DNA of 64,000 nucleotides from Xylocopa sonorina (Eukaryota > Arthropoda > Insecta > Hymenoptera > Apidae), in assembly GCF_050948175.1 (NCBI RefSeq), contig NW_027490108.1:1612001-1676000 (forward strand), in the 5' to 3' direction. Below are positions 11,535-25,515 of this stretch, piece by piece; the first letter of the stretch is position 1; the number at the start of each line of letters is the position of its first letter. The notes under the pieces are model-generated. The model had not been told where the DNA came from. It made no database searches and worked only from the letters and a program-made list of their open reading frames with translations. The translations under genes were made by a program, and so were the position numbers.

Positions 11535-14500
11535 AAACGCGATATCGCATCTCATTTCTATGTTTCATGGTAAGATATAATATGATTTGCGAAGTGTTAT
11601 GTATTCCTCGTCTACACTTCAAATGAATGTGAATGCGACACTTCCTTGCTAGGAAATAGCGTCTGCAGATGTCTATGTATCGTAGCAATAGTGTTCTAAT
11701 GCTTCTTAAAACGTGATATCGCATCTCATTTCTATGTTTCATGGTAAGATATAATATGATTTGCGAAGTGTTATGTATTCCTCGTCTACACTTCAAATGA
11801 ATGTGAATGCGACACTTCCTCGCTAGGAAATGGCGTTTGCAGATGTCTACGTATCGTAGCAATAGATTTCTAATGCTTCTTAAAACGCGATATCGCATCT
11901 CATTACTATGTTGCATGATAAGATACAATATTCGTTGTAAAGTGTTATGCATTCCTCGTCTACGATTCAAATGAATGTAAATGCGACACTCCCTTGCTAG
12001 GAAGTAGCGTTTGCAGATGTTTAGGTATCGTAGGGATAGAGTTCTAATGATTCTTAAAACGCGATATCGCATCTCATTTCTATGTTTCATGGTAAGATAT
12101 AACATTCATTGCAAAGTTTTATGCATTCCTCGTCTACGAATCAAATGGATGTAAATGCGACACTTCCTCGCTAGGAAATGGCGTTTGCAGATGTCTACGT
12201 ATCGTAGGGATAGAGTTCTAATGCTTCTTAAAACGCGATATCGCATCTCATTTCTATGTTTCATGGTAAGATATAATATTCATTGCGAAGTGTTATGCAT
12301 TCCTCGTCTACGATACAAATGGATGTAAATGCGACACTTCCTCGCTAGGAAATAGCGTTTGCAGATGTCTACGTATCGTAGCAATAGATTTCTAATGCTT
12401 CTTAAAACGCGATATCGCATCTCATTTCTATGTTTCATGGTAAGTTATAATATGATTTGCGAAGTGTTATGTATTCCTCGTCTACACTTCAAGTGAATGA
12501 AAATGCGACACTTCCTCGCTAGGAAATTGCGTTTGCAGATGTCTACGTATCGTAGCAATAGATTTCTAATGCTTCTTAAAACGCGATATCGCATCTCATT
12601 TCTATGTTTCATGGTAAGGTATAATATGATTTGCGAAGTGTTATGTATTCCTCGTCTACACTTCAAATGAATGTGAATGCGACACTTCCTCGCTAGGAAA
12701 TGGCGTTTGCAGATGTCTACGTATCGTAGCAATAGATTTCTAATGCTTCTTAAAACGCGATATCGCATCTCATTACTATGTTGCATGATAAGATACAATA
12801 TTCATTGTAAAGTGTTATACATTCCTCGTCTACGATTCAAATGAATGTAAATGCGACACTTCCCCGCTAGGAAATAGCGTCTGCAGATGTCTAGGTATCG
12901 TAGCAATAGATTTCTAATGCTTCTTAAAACGCGATATCGCTTCTCATTTGTACGTTTCATGACAAGGTATAGTATTCATTGCGATGTATTATATATACCT
13001 ATTATTCACTTCGAAATAATGTAAATGCGACACTTCCTTGCAAGGAAATAGCGTTTGCAGATGTCTACTTTTCGTAGGGATTGTTTTCTAATGCCTCTTA
13101 AAGCGTGATATCGCATCTCATTTCTATGTTTCATGATAAGATGTAATATTCATTGCGAAGTGTTATGTTTTCCTCGTCTATACTTCAAATGAATGTAAAT
13201 GCGACACTTTCTTGCTAGGAAATAGCGTCTGCAGATATCTGGGTATCGTAGCAATAGAGTTCTAATGCTTCTTAAAACGCGATATCGCATCTCATTTGTA
13301 AGTTTCATGGTAAGATATAATATGATTTGCGAAGTGTTATGTATTCCTCGTCTACAATTCAAATGAATGTAAATGCGACACTTCCTTGCAAGGAAATAGC
13401 GTTTGCAGATGTCTACGTATCGTAGCAATAGAGTTCTTATGATTCTTAAAACGCGATATCGCATCTCATTTCTATGCTTCATGGTAAGATATAATATGAT
13501 TTGCGAAGTGTTATGTATTCCTCGTCTACACTTCAAATGAATGTAAATGCGACACTTCCTTGCAAGGAAATTGCGTTTGCAGATGTCTACGTATCGTAGC
13601 AATAGAGTTCTTATGATTCTTAAAACGCGATATCGCATCTCATTTCTATGTTTCATGGTAAGATATAATATGATTTGCGAAGTGTTATGTATTCCTCGTC
13701 TACACTTCAAATGAATGTGAATGCGACACTTCCTTGCTAGGAAATAGCGTCTGCAGATGTCTATGTATCGTAGCAATAGTGTTCTAATGCTTCTTAAAAC
13801 GTGATATCGCATCTCATTTCTATGTTTCATGGTAAGATATAATATGATTTGCGAAGTGTTATGTATTCCTCGTCTACACTTCAAATGAATGTGAATGCGA
13901 CACTTCCTCGCTAGGAAATGGCGTTTGCAGATGTCTACGTATCGTAGCAATAGATTTCTAATGCTTCTTAAAACGCGATATCGCATCTCATTACTATGTT
14001 GCATGATAAGATACAATATTCGTTGTAAAGTGTTATGCATTCCTCGTCTACGATTCAAATGAATGTAAATGCGACACTTCCTTGCTAGGAAGTAGCGTTT
14101 GCAGATGTTTAGGTATCGTAGGGATAGAGTTCTAATGATTCTTAAAACGCGATATCGCATCTCATTTCTATGTTTCATGGTAAGATATAACATTCATTGC
14201 AAAGTTTTATGCATTCCTCGTCTACGAATCAAATGGATGTAAATGCGACACTTCCTCGCTAGGAAATGGCGTTTGCAGATGTCTACGTATCGTAGGGATA
14301 GAGTTCTAATGCTTCTTAAAACGCGATATCGCATCTCATTTCTATGTTTCATGGTAAGATATAATATTCATTGCGAAGTGTTATGCATTCCTCGTCTACG
14401 ATACAAATGGATGTAAATGCGACACTTCCTCGCTAGGAAATAGCGTTTGCAGATGTCTACGTATCGTAGCAATAGATTTCTAATGCTTCTTAAAACGCGA

Positions 14501-15778
14501 TATCGCATCTCATTTCTATGTTTCATGGTAAGTTACAATATGATTTGCGAAGTGTTATGTATTCCTCGTCTACACTTCAAGTGAATGAAAATGCGACACT
14601 TCCTCGCTAGGAAATAGCGTTTGCAGATGTCTACGTATCGTAGCAATAGATTTCTAATGCTTCTTAAAACGCGATATCGCATCTCATTTCTATGTTTCAT
14701 GGTAAGGTATAATATGATTTGCGAAGTGTTATGTATTCCTCGTCTACACTTCAAATGAATGTGAATGCGACACTTCCTCGCTAGGAAATGGCGTTTGCAG
14801 ATGTCTACGTATCGTAGCAATAGATTTCTAATGCTTCTTAAAACGCGATATCGCATCTCATTACTATGTTGCATGATAAGATACAATATTCATTGTAAAG
14901 TGTTATACATTCCTCGTCTACGATTCAAATGAATGTAAATGCGACACTTCCCCGCTAGGAAATAGCGTCTGCAGATGTCTAGGTATCGTAGCAATAGATT
15001 TCTAATGCTTCTTAAAACGCGATATCGCTTCTCATTTGTACGTTTCATGACAAGGTATAGTATTCATTGCGATGTATTATATATACCTATTATTCACTTC
15101 GAAATAATGTAAATGCGACACTTCCTTGCAAGGAAATAGCGTTTGCAGATGTCTACTTTTCGTAGGGATTGTTTTCTAATGCCTCTTAAAGCGTGATATC
15201 GCATCTCATTTCTATGTTTCATGATAAGATGTAATATTCATTGCGAAGTGTTATGTTTTCCTCGTCTATACTTCAAATGAATGTAAATGCGACACTTTCT
15301 TGCTAGGAAATAGCGTCTGCAGATATCTGGGTATCGTAGCAATAGAGTTCTAATGCTTCTTAAAACGCGATATCGCATCTCATTTGTAAGTTTCATGGTA
15401 AGATATAATATGATTTGCGAAGTGTTATGTATTCCTCGTCTACAATTCAAATGAATGTAAATGCGACACTTCCTTGCAAGGAAATAGCGTTTGCAGATGT
15501 CTACGTATCGTAGCAATAGAGTTCTTATGATTCTTAAAACGCGATATCGCATCTCATTTCTATGCTTCATGGTAAGATATAATATGATTTGCGAAGTGTT
15601 ATGTATTCCTCGTCTACACTTCAAATGAATGTAAATGCGACACTTCCTTGCAAGGAAATTGCGTTTGCAGATGTCTACGTATCGTAGCAATAGAGTTCTT
15701 ATGATTCTTAAAACGCGATATCGCATCTCATTTCTATGTTTCATGGTAAGATATAATATGATTTGCGAAGTGTTATGC
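11535..15778 (+). repeat. 12-mer tandem duplication, 2088 bp
   Basis: Bases 11535-13690 recur at 13623-15778 with an offset of exactly 2088 bp, or 12 monomers of 174. Shared rare variants include ATTCGTTGTAAAG (11931 and 14019) and GTCTATGTATCG (about 11668 and 13756). Only scattered substitutions separate the copies, for example CACTCCCTTGC at 11986 against CACTTCCTTGC, and AGGAAATTGCG near 12520 against AGGAAATAGCG. The near identity points to a recent unequal exchange. Confidence 0.88.
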
Positions 15779-17205
15779 ATTCCTCGTCTACGATTCAAAT
15801 GAATGTAAATGCGACACTTCCTTGCTAGGAAATAGCGTTTGCAGATGTTTACGTATCGTAGGGATAGAGTTCTAATTCTTCTTAAAACGCGAATCGCATC
15901 TCATTTCTATGTTGCATGGTAGGATATAATATTCATTGCAAAGTGTTATGTATACCTCGTATTCTCTTCAGAAGAATGTAAATGCGGAACTTCCTTGCAA
16001 GGAAATAGCGTTTGCAGATGTTTACGTATCGTAGGGATAGAGTTCAAATGCTTTTTAAAATGCGATATCGCATCTCATTTCTATGTTTCATGGTAAGATA
16101 TAATATGATTTGCGAAGTGTCATGTATTCCCCGTCTACACTTCAAATGAATGTAAATGCGACACTTGCTTGCTAGAAAATAGAGTCTGCAGATATCTAGG
16201 TATCGTAGCAATAGAGTTCTAATGCTTCATAAACGCGATATCGCATCTCATATCTATGTTTCATGGTAAGATATAATATGATTTGCGAAGTGTCATGTAT
16301 TCCTCGTTTACACTTCAAATGAATGTGAATGCGACACTTCCTTGCTAGGAAATAGCATCTGCAGATGTCTAGGTATCGTAGCAATAGTGTTCTAATGCTT
16401 CTTAAAACGTGATATCGCATCTCATTTCTATGTTTCATGGTAAGATATAATATGATTTGCGAAGTGTTATGTATTCCTCGTCTACACTTCAAATGAATGT
16501 GAATGCGACACTTCCCCGCTAGGAAATGGCGTTTGCAGATGTCTACGTATCGTAGCAATAGATTTCTAATGCTTCTTAAAACGCGATATCGCATCTCATT
16601 ACTATGTTGCATGATAAGATACAATATTCATTGTAAAGTGTTATGCATTCCTCGTCTACGATTCAAATGAATGTAAATGCGACACTTCCTTGCTAGGAAG
16701 TAGCGTTTGCAGATGTTTACGTATCGTAGGGATAGAGTTCTAATGATTCTTAAAACGCGATATCGCATCTCATTTCTATGTTTCATGGTAAGATATAATA
16801 TTCATTGCGAAGTGTTATGCATTCCTCGTCAACGATTCAAATGGATGTAAATGCGACACTTCCTCGCTAGGAAATGGCGTTTGCAGATGTCTACGTATCG
16901 TAGGGATAGAGTTCTAATGCTTCTTAAAACGCGATATCGCATCTCATTTATATGTTTCATGGTAAGATATAATATTCATTGCGAAGTGTTATGCATTCCT
17001 CGTCTACGATTCAAATGGATGTAAATGCGACACTTCCTCGCTAGGAAATGGCGTTTGCAGATGTCTACGTATGTAGCAATAGATTTCTAATGCTTCTTAA
17101 AACGCGAAATCGCATCACATTTCTATGTTTCATGGTAAGTTATAATATGATTTGCGAAGTGTTATGTATTCCTCGTCTACACTTCAAGTGAATGAAAATG
17201 CGACA
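14970..17205 (+). repeat. Long-period block continued, copy C
   Basis: This third copy follows copy B at 6781 bp. It leads into 17.2-18.93 kb, which matches 3.8-5.54 kb of copy A at an offset of 13391 bp. The difference between the 14260-bp offset seen at 1936/16196 and the later 13391-bp offset is 869 bp. That is exactly the 5-mer duplication present in copy A and absent in copy C. Confidence 0.75.
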
Positions 17206-17357
17206 CTTCCTTGCTAGGAAATTGCGTTTGCAGATGTATACGTATCGTAGCAATAGAGTTCTTATGATTCTTAAAACGCGATATCGCATCTCATTTCTAT
17301 GTTTCATGGTAAGATATAATATTCATTGCGAAGTGTTATGCATTCCTCCTCTACACT

Positions 17358-20315
17358 TCAAATGAATGTAAATGCGACACTTCCTTGCCAGGAAATAGCG
17401 TTTGCAAATGTCTACCTATCGTAGCAATAGTGTTCTAATGCTTCGTGAAACGCGATATCGCATCTGATTTCTATGTTTCATGGTAAGATATAATATGATT
17501 TGCGAAGTGTTATGTATTCCTAGTCTACACTTCAAATGAATGAAAATGCGACACTTCCTTGCTAGGAAATTGCGTTTGCAGATGTCTACGTATCGTAGCA
17601 ATAGAGTTCTTATGATTCTTAAAACGCGATATCGCATCTCATTTCTATGTTTCATGGTAAGATATGATGTTCATTGCGAAGTGTTATGTATTCCTCGTCT
17701 ACACTTCAAATGAATGTGAATGCGACACTTCCTCGCTAGGAAATGGCGTTTGCAGATGTCTACGTATCGTAGCAATAGATTTTTAATGCTTCTTAGAACG
17801 CGATATCGCATCTCATTTCTATGTTTCATGGTAAGATATAATATGATTTGCGAAGTGTTATGTATTCCTCGTCTACACTTCAAATGAATGAAAATGCGAC
17901 ACTTCCTTGCAAGGAAATAGCGTTTGCAGATGTCTACGTATCGTAGCAATTGAGTTCTTATGATTCTTAAATCGCGATACCGCATTTAAATTTCTATGTT
18001 TCATGGTAAGATATAATATTCATTGCGAAGTGTTATGCATTCCTCGTCTACGATACAAATGGATGTAAATGCGACACTTCCTCGCTAGGAAATAGCGTTT
18101 GCAGATGTCTACGTATCGTAGCAATAGATTTCTAATGCTTCTTAAAACGCGATATCGCATCTCATTTCTATGTTTCATGGTAAGGTATAATATGATTTGC
18201 GAAGTGTTATGTATTCCTCGTCTACACTTCAAATGAATGTGAATGCGACACTTCCTCGCTAGGAAATGGCGTTTGCAGATGTCTACGTATCGTAGCAATA
18301 GATTTCTAATGCTTCTTAAAACGCGAAATCGCATCTCATTACTATGTTGCATGATAAGATACAATATTCATTGTAAAGTGTTATACATTCCTCGTCTACG
18401 ATTCAAATGAATGTAAATGCGACACTTCCCCGCTAGGAAATAGCGTCTGCAGATGTCTAGGTATCGTAGCAATAGAGTTCTAATGCTTCTTAAAACGCGA
18501 TATCGCTTCTCATTTGTACGTTTCATGACAAGGTATAGTATTCATTGCGATGTATTATATATACCTATTATTCACTTCGAAATAATGTAAATGCGACACT
18601 TCCTTGCAAGGAAATAGCGTTTGCAGATGTCTACTTTTCGTAGGGATTGTTTTCTAATGCTTCTTAAAGCGTAATATCGCATCTCATTTCTATGTTTCAT
18701 GATAAGATGTAATATTCATTGCGAAGTGTTATGTTTTCCTCGTCTATACTTCAAATGAATGTAAATGCGACACTTTCTTGCTAGGAAATAGCGTCTGCAG
18801 ATATCTGGGTATCGTAGCAATAGAGTTCTAATGCTTCTTAAAACGCGATATCGCATCTCATTTGTAAGTTTCATGGTAAGATATAATATGATTTGCGAAG
18901 TGTTATGTATTCCTCGTCTACACTTCAAATGAATGTAAATGCGACACTTCCTTGCAAGGAAATAGCGTTTGCAGATGTTTACGTATCGTAGGGATAGAGT
19001 TCTAATTCTTCTTAAAACGAGAATCGCATCTCATTTCTATGTTGCATGGTAGGATATAATATTCATTGTAAAGTGTTATGTATACCTCGTATTCTCTTCA
19101 GAAGAATGTAAATGCGGCACTTCCTTGCAAGGAAATAGCGCATGCAGATGTCTACGTATCGTAGCAATAGATTTCTAATGCTTCTTAAAACGCGATATCG
19201 CATCTCATTTCTATGTTTCATGGTAAGGTATAATATGATTTGCGAAGTGCTATGTATTTCTCGTCTACACTTCAAATGAATGTGAATGCGACACTTCCTC
19301 GCTAGGAAATGGCGTTTGCAGATGTCTACGTATCGTAGCAATAGATTTCTAATGCTTCTTAAAACGCGATATCGCATCTCATTACTATGTTGCATGATAA
19401 GATACAATATTCATTGTAAAGTGTTATACATTCCTCGTCTACGATTCAAATGAATGTAAATGCGACACTTCCCCGCTAGGAAATAGCGTCTGCAGATGTC
19501 TAGGTATCGTAGCAATAGAGTTCTAATGTTTCTTAAAACGCGATATCGCATCCCATTTGTACGTTTCACGACAAGGTATAGTATTCATTGCGATGTATTA
19601 TATACACCTATTATTCACTTCGAAAGAATGTAAATGCGACACTTCCCTGCAAGGAAATAGCATTTGCAGATGTCTACTTTTCGTAGGGATTGTTTTCTAA
19701 TGCTTCTTAAAGCGTGATATCGCATCTCATTTCTATGTTTCATGATAAGATGTAATATTCATTGCGAAGTGATATGTTTTCCTCGTCTACACTTCAAATG
19801 AATGTAAATGCGACACTTTCTTGCTAGGAAATAGCGTCTGCAGATGTCTGGGTATCGTAGCAATAGAGTTCTAATGCTTCTTAAAACGCGATATCGCATC
19901 TCATTTCTAAGTTTCATGGTAAGATATGATATGATTTGCGAACTGTTATGTATTCCTCGTCTACACTTCAAATGAATGTAAATGCGACACTTCCTTGCAA
20001 GGAAATAGAGTTTGCAGATGTCTACGTATCGTAGCAGTAGACTTCTTATGATTCTTAAAACGCGATATCGCATCTCATTTCTATGTTTCATGGTAAGATA
20101 TAATATGATTTGCGAAGTGTTATGTATTCCGCGTCTGCACTTCAAACGAATGTGAATGCGACACTTCCTTGCAAGGAAATTGCGTTTGCAGATGTCTACT
20201 TGTCGTAGGGATGGAGTTCTAATGCTTCTTAAAGCGTGATATCGCATCTCATTTCTTTGTTTCATGATAAGATGTAATATTCATTGCGAAGTGTTATGTT
20301 TTCCTCGTCTATACT
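17358..20315 (+). repeat. 17-mer tandem duplication, first copy, 2958 bp
   Basis: This 2958-bp block (17 monomers of exactly 174) is followed directly by a second copy at 20316-23297. The block holds one GCATTTAAAT monomer, one CGTATTCTC monomer and two TTATATATAC-type monomers. All landmarks recur exactly 2958 bp later (17982/20940, 19088/22046, 18555/21513, 19598/22556). I saw no difference between the two copies at the landmarks and stretches I compared. Confidence 0.9.
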
Positions 20316-23297
20316 TCAAATGAATGTAAATGCGACACTTCCTTGCCAGGAAATAGCGTTTGCAAATGTCTACCTATCGTAGCAATAGTGTTCTAATGCT
20401 TCGTGAAACGCGATATCGCATCTGATTTCTATGTTTCATGGTAAGATATAATATGATTTGCGAAGTGTTATGTATTCCTAGTCTACACTTCAAATGAATG
20501 AAAATGCGACACTTCCTTGCTAGGAAATTGCGTTTGCAGATGTCTACGTATCGTAGCAATAGAGTTCTTATGATTCTTAAAACGCGATATCGCATCTCAT
20601 TTCTATGTTTCATGGTAAGATATGATGTTCATTGCGAAGTGTTATGTATTCCTCGTCTACACTTCAAATGAATGTGAATGCGACACTTCCTCGCTAGGAA
20701 ATGGCGTTTGCAGATGTCTACGTATCGTAGCAATAGATTTTTAATGCTTCTTAGAACGCGATATCGCATCTCATTTCTATGTTTCATGGTAAGATATAAT
20801 ATGATTTGCGAAGTGTTATGTATTCCTCGTCTACACTTCAAATGAATGAAAATGCGACACTTCCTTGCAAGGAAATAGCGTTTGCAGATGTCTACGTATC
20901 GTAGCAATTGAGTTCTTATGATTCTTAAATCGCGATACCGCATTTAAATTTCTATGTTTCATGGTAAGATATAATATTCATTGCGAAGTGTTATGCATTC
21001 CTCGTCTACGATACAAATGGATGTAAATGCGACACTTCCTCGCTAGGAAATAGCGTTTGCAGATGTCTACGTATCGTAGCAATAGATTTCTAATGCTTCT
21101 TAAAACGCGATATCGCATCTCATTTCTATGTTTCATGGTAAGGTATAATATGATTTGCGAAGTGTTATGTATTCCTCGTCTACACTTCAAATGAATGTGA
21201 ATGCGACACTTCCTCGCTAGGAAATGGCGTTTGCAGATGTCTACGTATCGTAGCAATAGATTTCTAATGCTTCTTAAAACGCGAAATCGCATCTCATTAC
21301 TATGTTGCATGATAAGATACAATATTCATTGTAAAGTGTTATACATTCCTCGTCTACGATTCAAATGAATGTAAATGCGACACTTCCCCGCTAGGAAATA
21401 GCGTCTGCAGATGTCTAGGTATCGTAGCAATAGAGTTCTAATGCTTCTTAAAACGCGATATCGCTTCTCATTTGTACGTTTCATGACAAGGTATAGTATT
21501 CATTGCGATGTATTATATATACCTATTATTCACTTCGAAATAATGTAAATGCGACACTTCCTTGCAAGGAAATAGCGTTTGCAGATGTCTACTTTTCGTA
21601 GGGATTGTTTTCTAATGCTTCTTAAAGCGTAATATCGCATCTCATTTCTATGTTTCATGATAAGATGTAATATTCATTGCGAAGTGTTATGTTTTCCTCG
21701 TCTATACTTCAAATGAATGTAAATGCGACACTTTCTTGCTAGGAAATAGCGTCTGCAGATATCTGGGTATCGTAGCAATAGAGTTCTAATGCTTCTTAAA
21801 ACGCGATATCGCATCTCATTTGTAAGTTTCATGGTAAGATATAATATGATTTGCGAAGTGTTATGTATTCCTCGTCTACACTTCAAATGAATGTAAATGC
21901 GACACTTCCTTGCAAGGAAATAGCGTTTGCAGATGTTTACGTATCGTAGGGATAGAGTTCTAATTCTTCTTAAAACGAGAATCGCATCTCATTTCTATGT
22001 TGCATGGTAGGATATAATATTCATTGTAAAGTGTTATGTATACCTCGTATTCTCTTCAGAAGAATGTAAATGCGGCACTTCCTTGCAAGGAAATAGCGCA
22101 TGCAGATGTCTACGTATCGTAGCAATAGATTTCTAATGCTTCTTAAAACGCGATATCGCATCTCATTTCTATGTTTCATGGTAAGGTATAATATGATTTG
22201 CGAAGTGCTATGTATTTCTCGTCTACACTTCAAATGAATGTGAATGCGACACTTCCTCGCTAGGAAATGGCGTTTGCAGATGTCTACGTATCGTAGCAAT
22301 AGATTTCTAATGCTTCTTAAAACGCGATATCGCATCTCATTACTATGTTGCATGATAAGATACAATATTCATTGTAAAGTGTTATACATTCCTCGTCTAC
22401 GATTCAAATGAATGTAAATGCGACACTTCCCCGCTAGGAAATAGCGTCTGCAGATGTCTAGGTATCGTAGCAATAGAGTTCTAATGTTTCTTAAAACGCG
22501 ATATCGCATCCCATTTGTACGTTTCACGACAAGGTATAGTATTCATTGCGATGTATTATATACACCTATTATTCACTTCGAAAGAATGTAAATGCGACAC
22601 TTCCCTGCAAGGAAATAGCATTTGCAGATGTCTACTTTTCGTAGGGATTGTTTTCTAATGCTTCTTAAAGCGTGATATCGCATCTCATTTCTATGTTTCA
22701 TGATAAGATGTAATATTCATTGCGAAGTGATATGTTTTCCTCGTCTACACTTCAAATGAATGTAAATGCGACACTTTCTTGCTAGGAAATAGCGTCTGCA
22801 GATGTCTGGGTATCGTAGCAATAGAGTTCTAATGCTTCTTAAAACGCGATATCGCATCTCATTTCTAAGTTTCATGGTAAGATATGATATGATTTGCGAA
22901 CTGTTATGTATTCCTCGTCTACACTTCAAATGAATGTAAATGCGACACTTCCTTGCAAGGAAATAGAGTTTGCAGATGTCTACGTATCGTAGCAGTAGAC
23001 TTCTTATGATTCTTAAAACGCGATATCGCATCTCATTTCTATGTTTCATGGTAAGATATAATATGATTTGCGAAGTGTTATGTATTCCGCGTCTGCACTT
23101 CAAACGAATGTGAATGCGACACTTCCTTGCAAGGAAATTGCGTTTGCAGATGTCTACTTGTCGTAGGGATGGAGTTCTAATGCTTCTTAAAGCGTGATAT
23201 CGCATCTCATTTCTTTGTTTCATGATAAGATGTAATATTCATTGCGAAGTGTTATGTTTTCCTCGTCTATACTTCAAATGAATGTAAATGCGACACT
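20316..23297 (+). repeat. 17-mer tandem duplication, second copy
   Basis: This is the second 2958-bp unit. Its left junction falls between about 20.315 and 20.34 kb, where the sequence passes from a GTTTTCCTCGTCTATAC monomer into the CCTTGCCAGG monomer that also starts the first copy at about 17.38 kb. On the right, CTTGCCAGG is replaced by CTTGCTAGG near 23.3 kb and the identity ends. This is also the right limit of the long-period left-hand array. Confidence 0.9.
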
Positions 23298-23714
23298 TTC
23301 TTGCTAGGAAATAGCGTCTGCAGATGTCTAGGTATCGTAGCAATAGAGTTCCAATGCTTCTTAAAACGCGATATCGCATCTCATTACTATGTTGCATGAT
23401 AAGATACAATATTCATTGTAAAGTGTTATGCATTCCTCGTCTATGATTCAAATGAATGTAAATGCGACACTTCCTTGCTAGGAAGTAGCGTTTGCAGATC
23501 TTTACGTATCGTAGGGATAGAGTTCTAATGATTCTTAAAACGCGATATCGCATCTCATTTCTATGTTTCATGGTAAGATATAATATGATTTGCGAAGTGT
23601 CATGTATTCCTCGTCTACACTTCAAATGAATGTAAATGCGACACTTCCTTGCTAGGAAATAGCGTTTGCAGATGTCTACGTATCGTAGCAGTAGATTTCT
23701 TATGATTCTTAAAA

Positions 23715-25515
23715 CGCGATATCGCATCTCATTTCTATGTTTCATGGTAAGATATAATATGATTTGCGAAGTGTTATGTATTCCTCGTCTACACTTCAAA
23801 TGAATGTAAATGCTACACTTCCTTGCTAGGAAATAGCCTTTGCAGATGTCTACGTATCGTAGCAATAGAGCTCTAATGCTTCTTAAAACGCGATATCGCA
23901 TCTCATTTCTATGTTTCATGGTAAGATATAATATGATTTGCGAAGTGTCATGTATTCCTCGTCTACACTTCAAATGAATGTAAATGCGACACTTCCTTGC
24001 AAGGAAATAGCGTTTGCAGATGTCTACATATCGTAGGGATGGAGTTCTAATGCTTCTTAAAACGTGATATCGCATCTCATATCTATGTTTCAAGATAAGA
24101 TATAATATTCATTGCGAAGTGTTATGCATTCCTCGTCTACGATTCAAATGGATGTAAATGCGACACTTCCTTGCTAGGACATAGCGTTTGCAGATGTCTA
24201 CGTATCGAAGCAATAGAGTTCAAATGCTTCTTAAAACGAGATATCGCATCTCATTTCCATGTTTCCTGATATGATGTAATATTCATTGCGAAGTGTTATG
24301 TATTCCTCGCCTACACTTCAAATGAATGTAAATGCGACACTTCCTTGCTAGGAAATAGCGTTTGCAGATGTCTACGTATCGTAGCAATGGATTTCTAATG
24401 CTTCTTAAAACGCGATATCGCATCTCATTTCTATGTTTCATGGTAAGATATAATATGATTTGCGAAGTGTCATGTATTCCTCGTCTACACTTCAAATGAA
24501 TGTAAATGCGACACTTCCTTGCTAGGAAATAGCGTCTGCAGATGTCTAGGTAACGTAGCCATAGAGTTCTAATGCTTCTTACAACGCGATATCGCATCTC
24601 ATTTCTATGTTTCATGGTAAGATATAATATGATTTGCGAAGTGTTATGTATTCCTCGTCTACACTTCAAATGAATGTAAATGCGACACTTCCTTGCTAGG
24701 AAATAGCCTTTGCAGATGTCTACGTATCGTAGCAATAGAGCTCTAATGCTTCTTAAAACGCGATATCGCATCTCATTTCTATGTTTCATGGTAAGATATA
24801 ATATGATTTGCGAAGTGTCATGTATTCCTCGTCTACACTTCAAATGAATGTAAATGCGACACTTCCTTGCAAGGAAATAGCGTTTGCAGATGTCTACATA
24901 TCGTAGGGATGGAGTTCTAATGCTTCTTAAAACGTGATATCGCATCTCATATCTATGTTTCAAGATAAGATATAATATTCATTGCGAAGTGTTATGCATT
25001 CCTCGTCTACGATTCAAATGGATGTAAATGCGACACTTCCTTGCTAGGACATAGCGTTTGCAGATGTCTACGTATCGAAGCAATAGAGTTCAAATGCTTC
25101 TTAAAACGAGATATCGCATCTCATTTCCATGTTTCATGATATGATGTAATATTCATTGCGAAGTGTTATGTATTCCTCGCCTACACTTCAAATGAATGTA
25201 AATGCGACACTTCCTTGCTAGGAAATAGCGTTTGCAGATGTCTACGTATCGTAGCAATGGAATTCTAATGCTTCTTAAAACGCGATATCGCATCTCATTT
25301 CTATGTTTCATGGTAAGATATAACATGATTTGCGAAGTGTCACGTATTCCTCGTCTACACTTCAAATGAATGTAAATGCGACACTTCCTTGCTAGGAAAT
25401 AGCGTCTGCACATGTCTAGGTAACGTAGCCATAGAGTTCTAATGCTTCTTACAACGCGATATCGCATTCTCATTTCTATGTTTCATGGTAAGATATAATA
25501 TGATTTGCGAAGTGT
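23715..25515 (+). repeat. 5-mer tandem duplication, 870 bp
   Basis: Two units repeat at an 870-bp offset (five monomers). Shared landmarks are AGCCTTTGCAG (about 23836 and 24706), CATATCGTAGGGATGG (about 24027 and 24897), TAGGACATAG (about 24175 and 25045) and TCGTAGCAATGG (about 24378 and 25248). The second unit carries a one-base insertion, GCATTCTCATTTC near 25465. This 5-mer has different monomers from the 869-bp one at 2.1-3.8 kb and is an independent event. Confidence 0.85.

Noticed and set aside
13150..14193. 347-residue minus-strand open frame, and many similar frames of 70-226 residues, as protein-coding genes
   Set aside because: Each is the same 58-residue unit repeated in phase with the satellite. 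The frame is broken by a TGA form, by 172/173/175-bp monomers and by indels with no sign of selection to keep it open. I saw no recognisable domain.
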